A stretch of 63,173 nucleotides of DNA from the NCBI GenBank assembly GCA_012838385.1, contig DUPL01000061.1, positions 1 to 63,173 of the forward strand, read 5' to 3'. Shown one piece after another: positions 33,544-42,119 of the stretch (position 1 is its first letter; each line of letters opens with the position of its first letter). This stretch comes from Clostridiaceae bacterium. Its GTDB lineage: Bacteria; Bacillota; Clostridia; UBA1212; DUPL01. A program made the position numbers and the translations under genes. The notes beneath the pieces are model-generated. The model made no database searches and was not told the DNA's origin. It worked only from the letters and a program-made list of their open reading frames with translations.

Positions 33544-35824
33544 CATTAACGGCAACCAGATCAATGAGGGACTGTGTCTGGTATGTGCAAAGGAACTGCA
33601 TATACCTCAGGTAGACCATTTTTTCTCAAAGATGGGGATAGCCGATGATGAAATAGAGACATTGACTGATGAAATGACTGAAATGATGACTTCCATGCAG
33701 GGAGAGGGTGAAGATGGTCCTCTTTTGGAAGGTATAGATAACAAAGGCGGAGTTCCCGACGTTTTTAATTTATTCAAGAACAGGGTTAATTTTTTTAGTG
33801 CCAACAGGGAGATTCAGCCATACGAACCAAGTGAAAGTGATAAAGACAAGAAGACTGGCAAAGAAACCAAAAAAGCAAAGAAGACAGATGAGAAAAACCT
33901 TAAATACTTGACCACCTATGCCACAAATTTGAATGAGAAGGCCAAAAGAGGCGATATCGATGCAGTTGTTGGCAGAGAGAAGGAGATTGAAAGGGTAATT
34001 CAGATACTTAATAGAAGGACAAAAAACAACCCGGTTCTGCTGGGCGAGCCTGGTGTGGGAAAAACCGCCATAGCAGAGGGTCTGGCATTGAGGATAGTCA
34101 ATGGCGATGTGCCTGTCAAGCTCAGCAAGGTAAAACTGTATCAGCTTGATCTGACCGCCATGATTGCAGGCACTCAGTTCAGAGGCCAGTTCGAAGCCCG
34201 CATGAAAGGTGTTCTTGATGAGGTAAAGAGTGACCAGGACATAATACTTGTAATAGATGAGATTCATAACATTATGGGTGTAGGCGAGGCAGAAGGCTCT
34301 CTCAATGCAGCGAATATATTAAAACCCGCCCTCTCAAGGGGAGAGATACAGGTCATAGGTACCACAACTCTTGATGAGTACAGAAAACGTATAGAAAAGG
34401 ACGGTGCTCTTGAGAGAAGGTTCCAGCCTGTTTTCGTTGAGGAATCAACGGCTGAAGAGACCATTGAGATCTTGAAGGGAATACGCAAGTATTACGAATA
34501 CTACCACAAGGTTAAAATATCCGACAGCCTGATTGAAGATGCGGTTTATATGGCTGAGAGATATATCACTGACAGGTTTTTGCCTGACAAGGCTATTGAC
34601 GTTATTGACGAGGCTGCGTCAAGGGCGAATCTGCGCAATGATGTCTTGCTGGAGATTGGCAGACTGGAAGCTGAATTACAAGAAAACAAAAAAGAGCAGC
34701 TTGAACTGTCAGAAATCGATACCAAAACAAGAGAAGAGGAAGAGCTTAAGTACAAGCAGGTGGCAGAGCTCAAGGCAAGGGAGTCTGTCATAAATCAGCG
34801 GTTGGAAGAGCTTTACAAGAAAGCATATATCAACCTTGAGTTCGATGACATAGCAAGAGTTATAGAGAACTGGACCGGAATACCTGTTCAGACCATATCC
34901 GAAGAGGAAGCGGAGAAACTTTTGAATCTGGAGAAAAGGCTCAAGCAAAAAGTCATCGGACAGGATAAGGCGGTAGAAGCCTGTGCAAAAGCCATTAGAA
35001 GAAACCGTTCCGGATTCAGGAAGCGATTCAAGCCCTCCTCCTTCATATTTGTAGGACCAACAGGCGTTGGAAAGACGGAACTTGCAAAGCAGCTTACCCT
35101 GCTTCTGTTTGGAAACCTGGATGCCTTGGTAAGGCTTGACATGTCCGAGTATATGGAAAAGCATACAGTTTCAAAACTCATAGGTTCTCCTCCAGGATAT
35201 ATCGGATATGATGAAGCCGGTCAGTTTACGGAGAAGATCAGGAGAAGACCTTACTCTGTAATACTTCTTGATGAGATTGAGAAGGCCCACGAGGATGTTT
35301 TCAACATGCTGCTTCAGATACTGGATGACGGAAGGCTTACCGACAGCCAGGGCAGAACTGTGAATTTTGAAAACACTGTAATCATAATGACTTCCAATGC
35401 AGGCACTTCCTTGAAGAGTGCTCAAATGGGATTTGTGGCTAATGAGCAGGAAGCAATAGAAGACAAGGCTCACGATGCCCTGAAGAAGATATTCAGACCG
35501 GAGTTTTTGAACCGTGTCGACGATGTTGTTGTGTTCAACAAACTTGACAAGGATTCACTGTATAGGATTGCATGGCTGATGCTTGCTGAAGTTATAGGTA
35601 ATTGTGAAAGCAGAAACATAAAGCTTGTTATAGGAGACGATGTAATAGACTATCTTGTAAAACATGGCTACGATGACAAGTACGGTGCAAGACCTTTGAG
35701 AAGACTGATTCAGAAAACCATTGAGGATGAACTGTCAGAGATGTATCTCAGAGGTGTTCTGAAACCGGGTTGTGTCGTAAATGCTGATGTGGTGGATGAC
35801 AAAGTAGTATTAACTTGTAATTAA
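33479..35824 (+). CDS. ClpE-like AAA+ unfoldase with N-terminal zinc finger
   Basis: This 781-residue protein is a Clp/Hsp100 ATPase with two AAA+ domains: Walker [14 protein letters not shown] (about 188-200) and [13 protein letters not shown] (about 528-540), Walker B VIDEIH and LLDEIEKA. The first 40 residues hold a four-cysteine zinc finger (CVNC at 6-9 and CLVC at 33-36), and there is no double Clp-N repeat; this matches ClpE rather than ClpC. A coiled-coil middle domain lies at about 400-460. It would unfold proteins for ClpP or act with McsB-type adaptors. ATG 33479 follows AGAAGGTG. Confidence 0.87.
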   Translation: MKNSMCVNCKKRIATVFISKVDINGNQINEGLCLVCAKELHIPQVDHFFSKMGIADDEIETLTDEMTEMMTSMQGEGEDGPLLEGIDNKGGVPDVFNLFKNRVNFFSANREIQPYEPSESDKDKKTGKETKKAKKTDEKNLKYLTTYATNLNEKAKRGDIDAVVGREKEIERVIQILNRRTKNNPVLLGEPGVGKTAIAEGLALRIVNGDVPVKLSKVKLYQLDLTAMIAGTQFRGQFEARMKGVLDEVKSDQDIILVIDEIHNIMGVGEAEGSLNAANILKPALSRGEIQVIGTTTLDEYRKRIEKDGALERRFQPVFVEESTAEETIEILKGIRKYYEYYHKVKISDSLIEDAVYMAERYITDRFLPDKAIDVIDEAASRANLRNDVLLEIGRLEAELQENKKEQLELSEIDTKTREEEELKYKQVAELKARESVINQRLEELYKKAYINLEFDDIARVIENWTGIPVQTISEEEAEKLLNLEKRLKQKVIGQDKAVEACAKAIRRNRSGFRKRFKPSSFIFVGPTGVGKTELAKQLTLLLFGNLDALVRLDMSEYMEKHTVSKLIGSPPGYIGYDEAGQFTEKIRRRPYSVILLDEIEKAHEDVFNMLLQILDDGRLTDSQGRTVNFENTVIIMTSNAGTSLKSAQMGFVANEQEAIEDKAHDALKKIFRPEFLNRVDDVVVFNKLDKDSLYRIAWLMLAEVIGNCESRNIKLVIGDDVIDYLVKHGYDDKYGARPLRRLIQKTIEDELSEMYLRGVLKPGCVVNADVVDDKVVLTCN

Positions 35825-35834
35825 GGAGGAGTAA

Positions 35835-37022
35835 ATGGTAACGTTTGCCAGGGGATTTAAAGCCTCCGGTGTTGCATGTGGGCTGAAGAAAAACGGCAGG
35901 AAGGATCTTGCCGTTGTTATTTCAGATAGTCCTTGTGTATGTGCCGGAGTGTATACTACAAATATTGTCAAGGGACACTCTCTTCAGCTTACAATGGAGA
36001 GAATGGAAACTAGTCCATATGTTAATGCAGTGGTAGTAAACAGCGGATGTGCCAATGCCTGTGTTGGACAGAGAGGGTACGACGATGCCCAGTTAATTAC
36101 CGAATATCTGGCACAAAAACTGAATGTTGACAAGGAAACCGTTCTTATTGGATCCACGGGTGTCATTGGTGTGCCATTGAATGTGGAGTTGATAAGGAAG
36201 GGAATCGACAAGGCTTTTGATGAGTTGTCATACATAGGCGGACATGATGCCATGGAGGCAATCATGACCACGGACACGGTACCGAAGTTGTATGAGAAGG
36301 AGACCGTCATAGGAGGAAAAACCGTCAGAATTGGCGGTATGGCAAAAGGCAGCGGGATGATTCATCCCAACATGGCCACTATGATATCCATTATTACTAC
36401 TGATGCAAATATTTCAAAGAAAATGCTAGACAAGGCATTATCCAATGTCGTTAACAAGACTTTTAACAGAGTATCTGTTGACGGAGATACTTCTGTTTGC
36501 GACATGTGCCTTGTGATGGCTAGCCAAATGGCTGGTAACGAATGCATAGAAGAAGATGGAAGTGAATACATTCTTTTTGAGCAGGCCCTTTATGAGGTTT
36601 GCCTGAATCTTGCCAAAGCTATTGCCAAGGATGGCGAGGGAGCTACAAAACTTGTGGAGATTGAGGTTGTTAATGCTAAATCAAAAGAGGATGCCGACCT
36701 TATAACCTCCGCAATTGCAAAATCTCCTTTGTGCAAGACCGCTTTCTTTGGTGAAGATGCAAACTGGGGCAGAATTATTACCGCAGCAGGCTATTCAAAG
36801 GCCTATTTTGAGCCTAACAGAATAGATATATATATAGGAGGGCTTGCGGTATGTAAAAACGGCGTCGCTTTGGAATTTGATGAAGACATTGCCATTGGAA
36901 TACTGAAACAGGACGAATTTAAGATTCTGGTGGACCTTAACCTAGGTAGTGAAAAATCCATTATGTGGACATGTGATTTTTCATACGATTATGTGAAAAT
37001 AAATGGCAGCTACAGGAGTTGA
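35835..37022 (+). CDS. argJ: Bifunctional glutamate N-acetyltransferase / ornithine acetyltransferase ArgJ
   Basis: This 395-residue enzyme transfers an acetyl group between N-acetylornithine and glutamate in arginine synthesis. It is made as one chain and cuts itself at Ala-Thr in HPNMATM; Thr182 is the nucleophile. GSTGVIGVPL and EDANWGRI are family motifs. ATG 35835 follows AAGGAGG. No other arg gene is near it; it lies between the ClpE-like and HelD-like genes. Whether it uses acetyl-CoA (bifunctional) or only acetylornithine cannot be told from this window. Confidence 0.93.
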   Translation: MVTFARGFKASGVACGLKKNGRKDLAVVISDSPCVCAGVYTTNIVKGHSLQLTMERMETSPYVNAVVVNSGCANACVGQRGYDDAQLITEYLAQKLNVDKETVLIGSTGVIGVPLNVELIRKGIDKAFDELSYIGGHDAMEAIMTTDTVPKLYEKETVIGGKTVRIGGMAKGSGMIHPNMATMISIITTDANISKKMLDKALSNVVNKTFNRVSVDGDTSVCDMCLVMASQMAGNECIEEDGSEYILFEQALYEVCLNLAKAIAKDGEGATKLVEIEVVNAKSKEDADLITSAIAKSPLCKTAFFGEDANWGRIITAAGYSKAYFEPNRIDIYIGGLAVCKNGVALEFDEDIAIGILKQDEFKILVDLNLGSEKSIMWTCDFSYDYVKINGSYRS

Positions 37023-37026
37023 AAGA

Positions 37027-39060
37027 ATGTATACTGAAGAGAAAAGAAAAGAGCTTGAATATGCGGAGATGACCATAAATGTTATTAAGAAGCTTGTTGA
37101 TGAAGAGTTGTCTTATCTTAAGAAACAGCGCAAGGATATAGTCAAGGATAGGACATATTTCATAGATTATTTTTACGAGCTTAAAGATGATGAGAAGATG
37201 GATCTGCTCAAGGCGGAAGCCCAAGATACGAGAATGTATGAATCCACGCTGAATGTTCTTGCAAAACTTGGCAGACAGCTTAAAGAACCATATTTTGCCA
37301 GGTTTGATTTTCAGGAAGTTTCACATCCCGTTGACAAGTTCTATATTGGTATTCATACAGTCAAGGATCCGGAAACAGACAACATAATTATTTACGACTG
37401 GAGGGCTCCAATAGCTTCCCTGTACTACGAGCACGAACCCGGAAATGCTTCATACAAGGCGCCGATGGGTGAAATTCACGGTCTTCTGCATCTTAAAAGA
37501 AGATATGTATTCAAGAACGGCAAACTTGAAAAATTCACTGACATACACATGCCTTCGGATGACGAGTTTCTGTATGAGGTGTTGAGCAGAAACTCTGACG
37601 AGAAGATGAAGGTTATTGTGCAGACTTTGCAGAAGGAGCAGAACCGGATAATCAGGGATTATATAGAAGGTGTAAGTGTTATACAGGGATGCCCTGGCAG
37701 CGGCAAATCATCCATTGCTCTTCATAAGGCTGCATATGTGCTGTACCACTTCAGGGATAGGCTTAGAAACCAGCAGCTGGCAATCATTTCCCCGAACAAG
37801 GTGTTTGCGGAGTACATTTCAAGTGTTTTACCTGATTTGGGAGAAGAAAATATAAATCAGATATCGCCAGAGGAAATAGTGGGCGACTTTTTGTTTTATT
37901 CTGCAGGCACGCATTATCTCGGAAGGCTTGAATCCCAGGAGTACATTCTTTCTGCCAATAAAACCGAGATGACAAGACTAAGAAAAATCTCAGCCTTCAA
38001 GTGCACGAGAGATTTTTCAGAGATTGTCAAGAAGTATGTAAAGCATGTGGAGAAAAGTCTTTTTGTTCCGGAAGACCTTTACCTTGATGATGAGCTTACA
38101 GAATATATTGACAAGGAGACTTTGGAGGAACTCTTCTATGATGAGTTCAGGTCAGAGGCGGTTTATGAAAGAACAGCTCTCGTTGCGGAAAGAGTAGCCG
38201 AGATGAGAAAAATCAAGTCCTTTGAAATCAAGGAGCATATAAAAGAGGGACTTGACAGCATGATCACCTGCCATTCAGTGGAAACCTTGTATTACAGGAT
38301 GTACCAGGACAGGAAGTTTTTTGACGAGGTGGGAGTCAATCTCGAAAAGTATGCACCAAAAACCCTTCTGTGGGAAGATATATGTGCAATAGGGCTTATG
38401 AGCGCCCTTATGTACAAGTTTGAGTTTGAACCCACACTTTTTTATCTTTTGGCGGACGAAGCTCAGGATTTTGCGCCTGTATTTCTCGAACTAATTAAAC
38501 GCAGGTTCCCTCACTGCAACATGCTGTTTGTGGGTGACAGGAAACAGCTTGTATTTGAAAACACCGGCAACTTTGTGGATGATATAAGGGACATAATACA
38601 AAGAAGACCCTTTAGAAAATATGAGCTTACAACCAATTACAGGTCGACAAATGAGATTATAGAGTTTGCCTCGCACATTATAAACAAAAAAGAAGAGCAC
38701 AGCATAAGAAGCGGCAATGTACCGGAGGTGGTTCGCACAGGCAAGGACAAAATGAATGAGGAAGTTGCAAAATTTGTTGTCGATATGTATGAAAAGGGAT
38801 ACATGAATATTGCAGTACTCTGCAAGTCAATGAAGTCTGCAAAAGAGGTTAATTTGAAGCTTGACGCCAAGTATGCGGTGAAAATACTTCCTGTTTATCT
38901 TGCAAAAGGCCTTGAGTTTGACTGTGTTGCCATTTGGAATGCATCAAAGGACGAATACTACGACAAGAGCGACCGGCAGATGCTGTATACGGCCTGCACA
39001 AGGGCAATGCATGAACTTAGAGTGTTCTATCAAGGTGAGATTACACCGTTTTTGAAATAA
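37027..39060 (+). CDS. HelD-like UvrD/Rep-superfamily helicase
   Basis: This 677-residue protein resembles HelD, an SF1 ATPase that releases RNA polymerase from stalled complexes in Firmicutes. It begins with a long charged N-terminal coiled coil (about 1-60), as in HelD, followed by the YDWRAPIASLYYEHEPG motif at about residues 120-135 and Walker A GCPGSGKSSIALHKAA at about 223-238. Motif II reads LLADEAQDF and motif VI TACTRAMHEL. ATG 37027 follows GGAG (37015-37018); the longer in-frame ORF from 37003 overlaps the end of argJ. whiA follows at a spacing of 18 bases. Confidence 0.82.
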   Translation: MYTEEKRKELEYAEMTINVIKKLVDEELSYLKKQRKDIVKDRTYFIDYFYELKDDEKMDLLKAEAQDTRMYESTLNVLAKLGRQLKEPYFARFDFQEVSHPVDKFYIGIHTVKDPETDNIIIYDWRAPIASLYYEHEPGNASYKAPMGEIHGLLHLKRRYVFKNGKLEKFTDIHMPSDDEFLYEVLSRNSDEKMKVIVQTLQKEQNRIIRDYIEGVSVIQGCPGSGKSSIALHKAAYVLYHFRDRLRNQQLAIISPNKVFAEYISSVLPDLGEENINQISPEEIVGDFLFYSAGTHYLGRLESQEYILSANKTEMTRLRKISAFKCTRDFSEIVKKYVKHVEKSLFVPEDLYLDDELTEYIDKETLEELFYDEFRSEAVYERTALVAERVAEMRKIKSFEIKEHIKEGLDSMITCHSVETLYYRMYQDRKFFDEVGVNLEKYAPKTLLWEDICAIGLMSALMYKFEFEPTLFYLLADEAQDFAPVFLELIKRRFPHCNMLFVGDRKQLVFENTGNFVDDIRDIIQRRPFRKYELTTNYRSTNEIIEFASHIINKKEEHSIRSGNVPEVVRTGKDKMNEEVAKFVVDMYEKGYMNIAVLCKSMKSAKEVNLKLDAKYAVKILPVYLAKGLEFDCVAIWNASKDEYYDKSDRQMLYTACTRAMHELRVFYQGEITPFLK

Positions 39061-39078
39061 AGGAAAGCAAGTGATCAC

Positions 39079-39915
39079 ATGTCTACTTTTCAAATGAGGG
39101 TGAAGGATGAATTGTATGTCTTGGAAGTAAACACGGACTGCTGCATATTCTGCGAATATGCGGCTATCCGTTTGACTCTTTCAGGAAACAAGATAAAAAC
39201 AAAAAGTTCTTTGTATGCGGAAAGACTAGGATTTCTTGTAAAGAAGTATCACAATCTTGAGCTTGATTTGGAGAAAATGAAGAAGAGTGATGTGTACACA
39301 ATCATCCTGCCACATTTTTCATACAAGCCTGAGCCCATGGATGAGTGCTGCATGAAAGCTTTTGTACGAGGCTGCTACATAACCTCGGGACGGACCAATG
39401 ATATTGACAAGGCTACCCATGTGGAGATGAGTTTCAGGTCAAGTCTTCCATACGAAATCTGCAAAACCATTCTTGAATACTACAAACTGGATATAAAGAC
39501 AATGATGCGGAAAGAAAGATACGTCATATATATGAAGCATTCTGAAACCGCATCGGATTTTCTTACCCTGATTGGCGCTTACAAGGCGGTTATGGAGTTT
39601 GAAAATGCGCTTATCATAAGGGAGATAAGGAACAACACAAACAGGGCGGTAAACTGCGACAATGCAAATCTGCAAAAGGCCAGTGATGCAGCTTACAGAC
39701 AGATACAGGCCATAAGGCTTTTGGAGGAGAAAAACATGCTTGGCACACTGCCAAAGCATCTGCTTGATACTGCCATGGCAAGGATTGAGAATCCCGAGCT
39801 TGATTTGAAGGAGCTGGGCAAGCTTCTAAACCCACCAATAAGCAAGGCGGGCACTGCCCACAGGCTGAACAGAATAATCGAAATTGCAAACAAAATTGAT
39901 GAAAAAGACATGTGA
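39079..39915 (+). CDS. whiA: WhiA-like sporulation/cell-division DNA-binding protein
   Basis: This 278-residue protein is a divergent WhiA, shorter than the usual 305-325 residues. It has the LAGLIDADG-like region (FVRGCYITSGRTNDIDKATHVEMSF, about residues 90-114) and a C-terminal helix-turn-helix, ELGKLLNPPISKAGTAHRLNRI. WhiA affects cell division and chromosome segregation in Bacillus and sporulation in Streptomyces. In many Firmicutes whiA follows yvcJ-yvcK; here it is next to HelD and upstream of the spoIIA operon, so the context differs. ATG 39079 follows AAAGGAAAG. Confidence 0.8.
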   Translation: MSTFQMRVKDELYVLEVNTDCCIFCEYAAIRLTLSGNKIKTKSSLYAERLGFLVKKYHNLELDLEKMKKSDVYTIILPHFSYKPEPMDECCMKAFVRGCYITSGRTNDIDKATHVEMSFRSSLPYEICKTILEYYKLDIKTMMRKERYVIYMKHSETASDFLTLIGAYKAVMEFENALIIREIRNNTNRAVNCDNANLQKASDAAYRQIQAIRLLEEKNMLGTLPKHLLDTAMARIENPELDLKELGKLLNPPISKAGTAHRLNRIIEIANKIDEKDM

Positions 39916-39960
39916 TTTCCCAAGAAAACATGATCGTTTTCAAGGCTGCACCCTTTTGTA

Positions 39961-39967
39961 TTCGACG
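39961..39967 (-). promoter_or_regulatory. Spo0A-box-like site before spoIIAA
   Basis: TTCGACG (39961-39967) is one base from the reverse-strand 0A box TTCGACA. It lies 88-94 bases before spoIIAA, where Spo0A~P would be expected to activate spoIIA. A single imperfect 7-base match is weak evidence. Confidence 0.35.
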
Positions 39968-39979
39968 GGTCTTTTTCAA

Positions 39980-40017
39980 ATTATTTCCCAAAACAGGGTA
40001 ATATTTTGGGAAATAAT
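39980..40017. promoter_or_regulatory. 14-bp perfect inverted repeat upstream of spoIIAA
   Basis: ATTATTTCCCAAAA (39980-39993) and TTTTGGGAAATAAT (40004-40017) pair perfectly around a 10-base loop. On the plus strand no T-run follows, so a normal terminator of whiA is not supported. It could be an RNA hairpin at the 3' end of whiA or a protein site controlling spoIIA. Confidence 0.6.
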
Positions 40018-40054
40018 ATAGAATATATGTACAGAATATCAAGGAGGGTGAGCC

Positions 40055-40399
40055 ATGGAACTTGAAATGAAAAGAAAAGGCAATTTACTAATATTGAAAG
40101 TAACTGGTGAACTTGATCATCATTGTGCGGACGAGCTCAGACGGAGGATTGATAGGGAAATACTAAGAACTCTAGTCAAGGATGTGGTATTCGATTTTAC
40201 AGAACTGACATTTATGGACAGTGCAGGCATTGGCGTTCTGATGGGCAGGTATCGTACAGTCTCCCATTTGGGAGGCACCACCTGGTTTCTAACTGAAGGC
40301 AAGACAAGCTATTTCAAACATGTCATGAAAATTCTTGAGATGGCTGGTGTGTTCAATTATATACATAAATGCAAATCTTTGAAGGAATGTGGGGTATGA
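40055..40399 (+). CDS. spoIIAA: Anti-anti-sigma factor SpoIIAA
   Basis: This 114-residue STAS protein binds SpoIIAB when dephosphorylated and so frees sigma F in the forespore. The phosphorylated serine is in the family motif FMDSAGIGVLMGRY. The N-terminus MELEMKRKGNLLILKVTGELD is typical. GGAGGGTGAGCC lies before ATG 40055. It heads the spoIIA operon; its stop overlaps the spoIIAB start (ATGA). A long dyad and a possible Spo0A box are upstream. Confidence 0.96.
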   Translation: MELEMKRKGNLLILKVTGELDHHCADELRRRIDREILRTLVKDVVFDFTELTFMDSAGIGVLMGRYRTVSHLGGTTWFLTEGKTSYFKHVMKILEMAGVFNYIHKCKSLKECGV

Positions 40400-40842
40400 C
40401 AATGGATAGAACAAATTACATGAGAGTTGTTTTTCCTGCTAAAAGTGAAAACGAGTCTTTGGCGAGAATACTAGCTTCCTCTATGGCTGCACAACTGGAT
40501 CCAACCCTTGAGGAAATCTCCGATTTGCGTACCGCGGTCAGTGAGGCCGTAACCAACTGCATAATCCATGGTTACAAACTGGACAGCTCCAAGGAAATAG
40601 AGATGATATGTGAGCTGTACGAAAACTACATTGTGGTCACTGTGGTTGATCAAGGCTGCGGAATAGCTGATGTTCAGCTTGCAAGAAAGCCATTGTACAC
40701 TACGGATCCGGAAAACGAAAGATCCGGCATGGGTTTCACAATCATGGAATCCTTTTCGGATGAACTCGACGTGGAGTCGGCAGTCAACAAAGGCACGATA
40801 GTAAGAATAAAGAAGATCTTCCACTCTCTTGGCAAGGGGTGA
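40396..40842 (+). CDS. spoIIAB: Anti-sigma F factor SpoIIAB (serine kinase)
   Basis: This 148-residue GHKL-fold kinase holds sigma F inactive and phosphorylates SpoIIAA. It shows the N box (SEAVTNCIIHGY), the G1 region (VVDQGCGIAD) and the G2 loop (ERSGMGFTIMESF). ATG 40396 lies 9 bases after AAGGA and overlaps the spoIIAA stop; ATG 40402, two codons later, fits the Bacillus N-terminal length equally well. The longer ORF from 40369 is inside spoIIAA and is rejected. Its stop overlaps sigF as TGATG. Confidence 0.95.
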   Translation: MTMDRTNYMRVVFPAKSENESLARILASSMAAQLDPTLEEISDLRTAVSEAVTNCIIHGYKLDSSKEIEMICELYENYIVVTVVDQGCGIADVQLARKPLYTTDPENERSGMGFTIMESFSDELDVESAVNKGTIVRIKKIFHSLGKG

Positions 40843-41603
40843 TGGAATTGAATGAGTTCCATGATGAAAAATCAAGGGAACTTTTGATAAAAGCCGCAAA
40901 TGGTGACAACGAGGCGATGAGTGCTCTTGTTGAAAAGAATACCGGACTTGTGTGGAGTGTGGTAAAACGATTCACAAACAGAGGTGTGGAACCGGAAGAT
41001 CTATATCAAATTGGAACAATCGGACTAATGAAGGCAATAAGGAACTTTGACACAAGCTACAATGTATGTTTCTCCACCTACGCAGTACCCATGATTGCGG
41101 GTGAAATCAAAAGATATCTCAGGGATGACGGTATAATTAAAATATCTCGTCAGACTAAAGAGTTGTATGTAAAGGCAAAGGGTGTCTCGGAAATCATGAG
41201 CAGGGAGAAGGGAAGAGAGCCCACTTTGAAGGAACTGGCTGAAAGGCTGGATGTTGACGTTGAAACACTGACAATGGCTTTGGAAGCGGGACAGACTCCC
41301 GAATCCATATACGCAGTAACAAATGACAATGACTCGTCGCCGCTCTACCTGATAGACAAACTGGCGGATGAAAACACACAAGGCCAGGACAACGATATGA
41401 ACGAACTGCTCGAAAGAATGGCACTGGTTAACGCCATCAAAAAACTTGACAAAACAGAACAGCAAATAATCATTCTAAGATATTTCAAGGAAATGACCCA
41501 GGTTAAAATTGCAGAACTATTAGGCCTATCACAAGTACAAGTCTCAAGATTGGAAAAAAAAATATTGAAAAAAATCAGAAACAATTTGGATGCCATAAAC
41601 TGA
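40842..41603 (+). CDS. sigF: RNA polymerase sigma factor SigF
   Basis: This 253-residue sigma-70 family factor directs early forespore transcription. Region 2 includes EPEDLYQIGTIGLMKAIRNFDTS and FSTYAVPMIAGEIKRYLRDDG; region 4 ends with KTEQQIIILRYFKEMTQVKIAELLGLSQVQVSRLEKKIL. The position after spoIIAA and spoIIAB and before spoVA distinguishes it from sigma G. ATG 40842 overlaps the spoIIAB stop; AAGGGG lies very close, so TTG 40848 (8-base spacing) is a real alternative. Confidence 0.96.
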   Translation: MELNEFHDEKSRELLIKAANGDNEAMSALVEKNTGLVWSVVKRFTNRGVEPEDLYQIGTIGLMKAIRNFDTSYNVCFSTYAVPMIAGEIKRYLRDDGIIKISRQTKELYVKAKGVSEIMSREKGREPTLKELAERLDVDVETLTMALEAGQTPESIYAVTNDNDSSPLYLIDKLADENTQGQDNDMNELLERMALVNAIKKLDKTEQQIIILRYFKEMTQVKIAELLGLSQVQVSRLEKKILKKIRNNLDAIN

Positions 41604-41621
41604 TAAATCATGTCAACTTTT

Positions 41622-41652
41622 GCATGTATTGCTTCCAAACATGGCGATAAAA
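41622..41652 (+). promoter_or_regulatory. Forespore sigma (F/G) type promoter for spoVA
   Basis: GCATG (41622-41626) resembles the -35 element of sigma F/G promoters, and 16 bases later GGCGATAAAA (41643-41652) fits the sigma F -10 pattern GGnnAnAnTR with one mismatch. The predicted start is near 41659. The -10 overlaps the left arm of the hairpin described next. Confidence 0.5.
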
Positions 41653-41676
41653 TATATGTAAACCATGTTTGGAGGT
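41631..41676 (+). promoter_or_regulatory. Hairpin hiding the spoVAC ribosome site in read-through RNA
   Basis: Bases 41631-41644 pair with 41663-41676, 14 pairs including two G-U pairs and a perfect 10-bp core (CCAAACATGG with CCATGTTTGG), around an 18-base loop. The outer part of the left arm is CTTCC and pairs with all of GGAGG (41671-41675), the spoVAC Shine-Dalgarno. No T-run follows, so it is not a terminator. Confidence 0.7.
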
Positions 41677-41682
41677 CAAGTT

Positions 41683-42114
41683 ATGAATTTGGAGCAAAAG
41701 GAATATACAAAGCTGGTTGAAAAACATTCGGGAAAATCAAATGTTTTTGTCAACTGTCTCAGAGCTTTTCTTGTTGGAGGAATTATCTGTGTTATTGCAC
41801 AGATATATAATGACATATTGCCTTTTTCAGAAGAGGTAAACAAGGTCCATACTACAGTATTCATGGTGTTTTTGGGAGCATTGCTTACTGCATTGAATGT
41901 TTATGACAATATAGGGAAGTTTGCAGGAGCGGGAAGTATCGTACCAATAACAGGTTTTGCAAATTCAATAGTGTCTCCTGCAATGGAGTTTCGCAGTGAA
42001 GGCCGTATAATGGGTGTCGGCGCACAAATGTTTGTTGTAGCCGGCCCCGTTCTTGTTTATGGTATTTCTTCCACTGTGTTGGTTGGTCTAATATATTTTC
42101 TATTGACGAGGTAA
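41683..42114 (+). CDS. spoVAC: Stage V sporulation protein AC
   Basis: This 143-residue membrane protein is SpoVAC, part of the channel that moves dipicolinic acid into the spore and out at germination. It has about four hydrophobic segments and family patterns such as FLVGGIICVIAQ, GSIVPITGFANSIVSPA and GQMF-like GAQMFVVAGPVLVYG. I choose ATG 41683, 7 bases after GGAGG. The in-frame ATG at 41665 lies before that site. It is 79 bases after sigF, which agrees with the spoIIA-spoVA order in Bacillus. Confidence 0.93.
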   Translation: MNLEQKEYTKLVEKHSGKSNVFVNCLRAFLVGGIICVIAQIYNDILPFSEEVNKVHTTVFMVFLGALLTALNVYDNIGKFAGAGSIVPITGFANSIVSPAMEFRSEGRIMGVGAQMFVVAGPVLVYGISSTVLVGLIYFLLTR

Positions 42115-42119
42115 TCGAT

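Noticed and set aside
41603-41682. Terminator between sigF and spoVAC
   Set aside because: The hairpin is followed by GGAGGTCAAG, not by a T-run.
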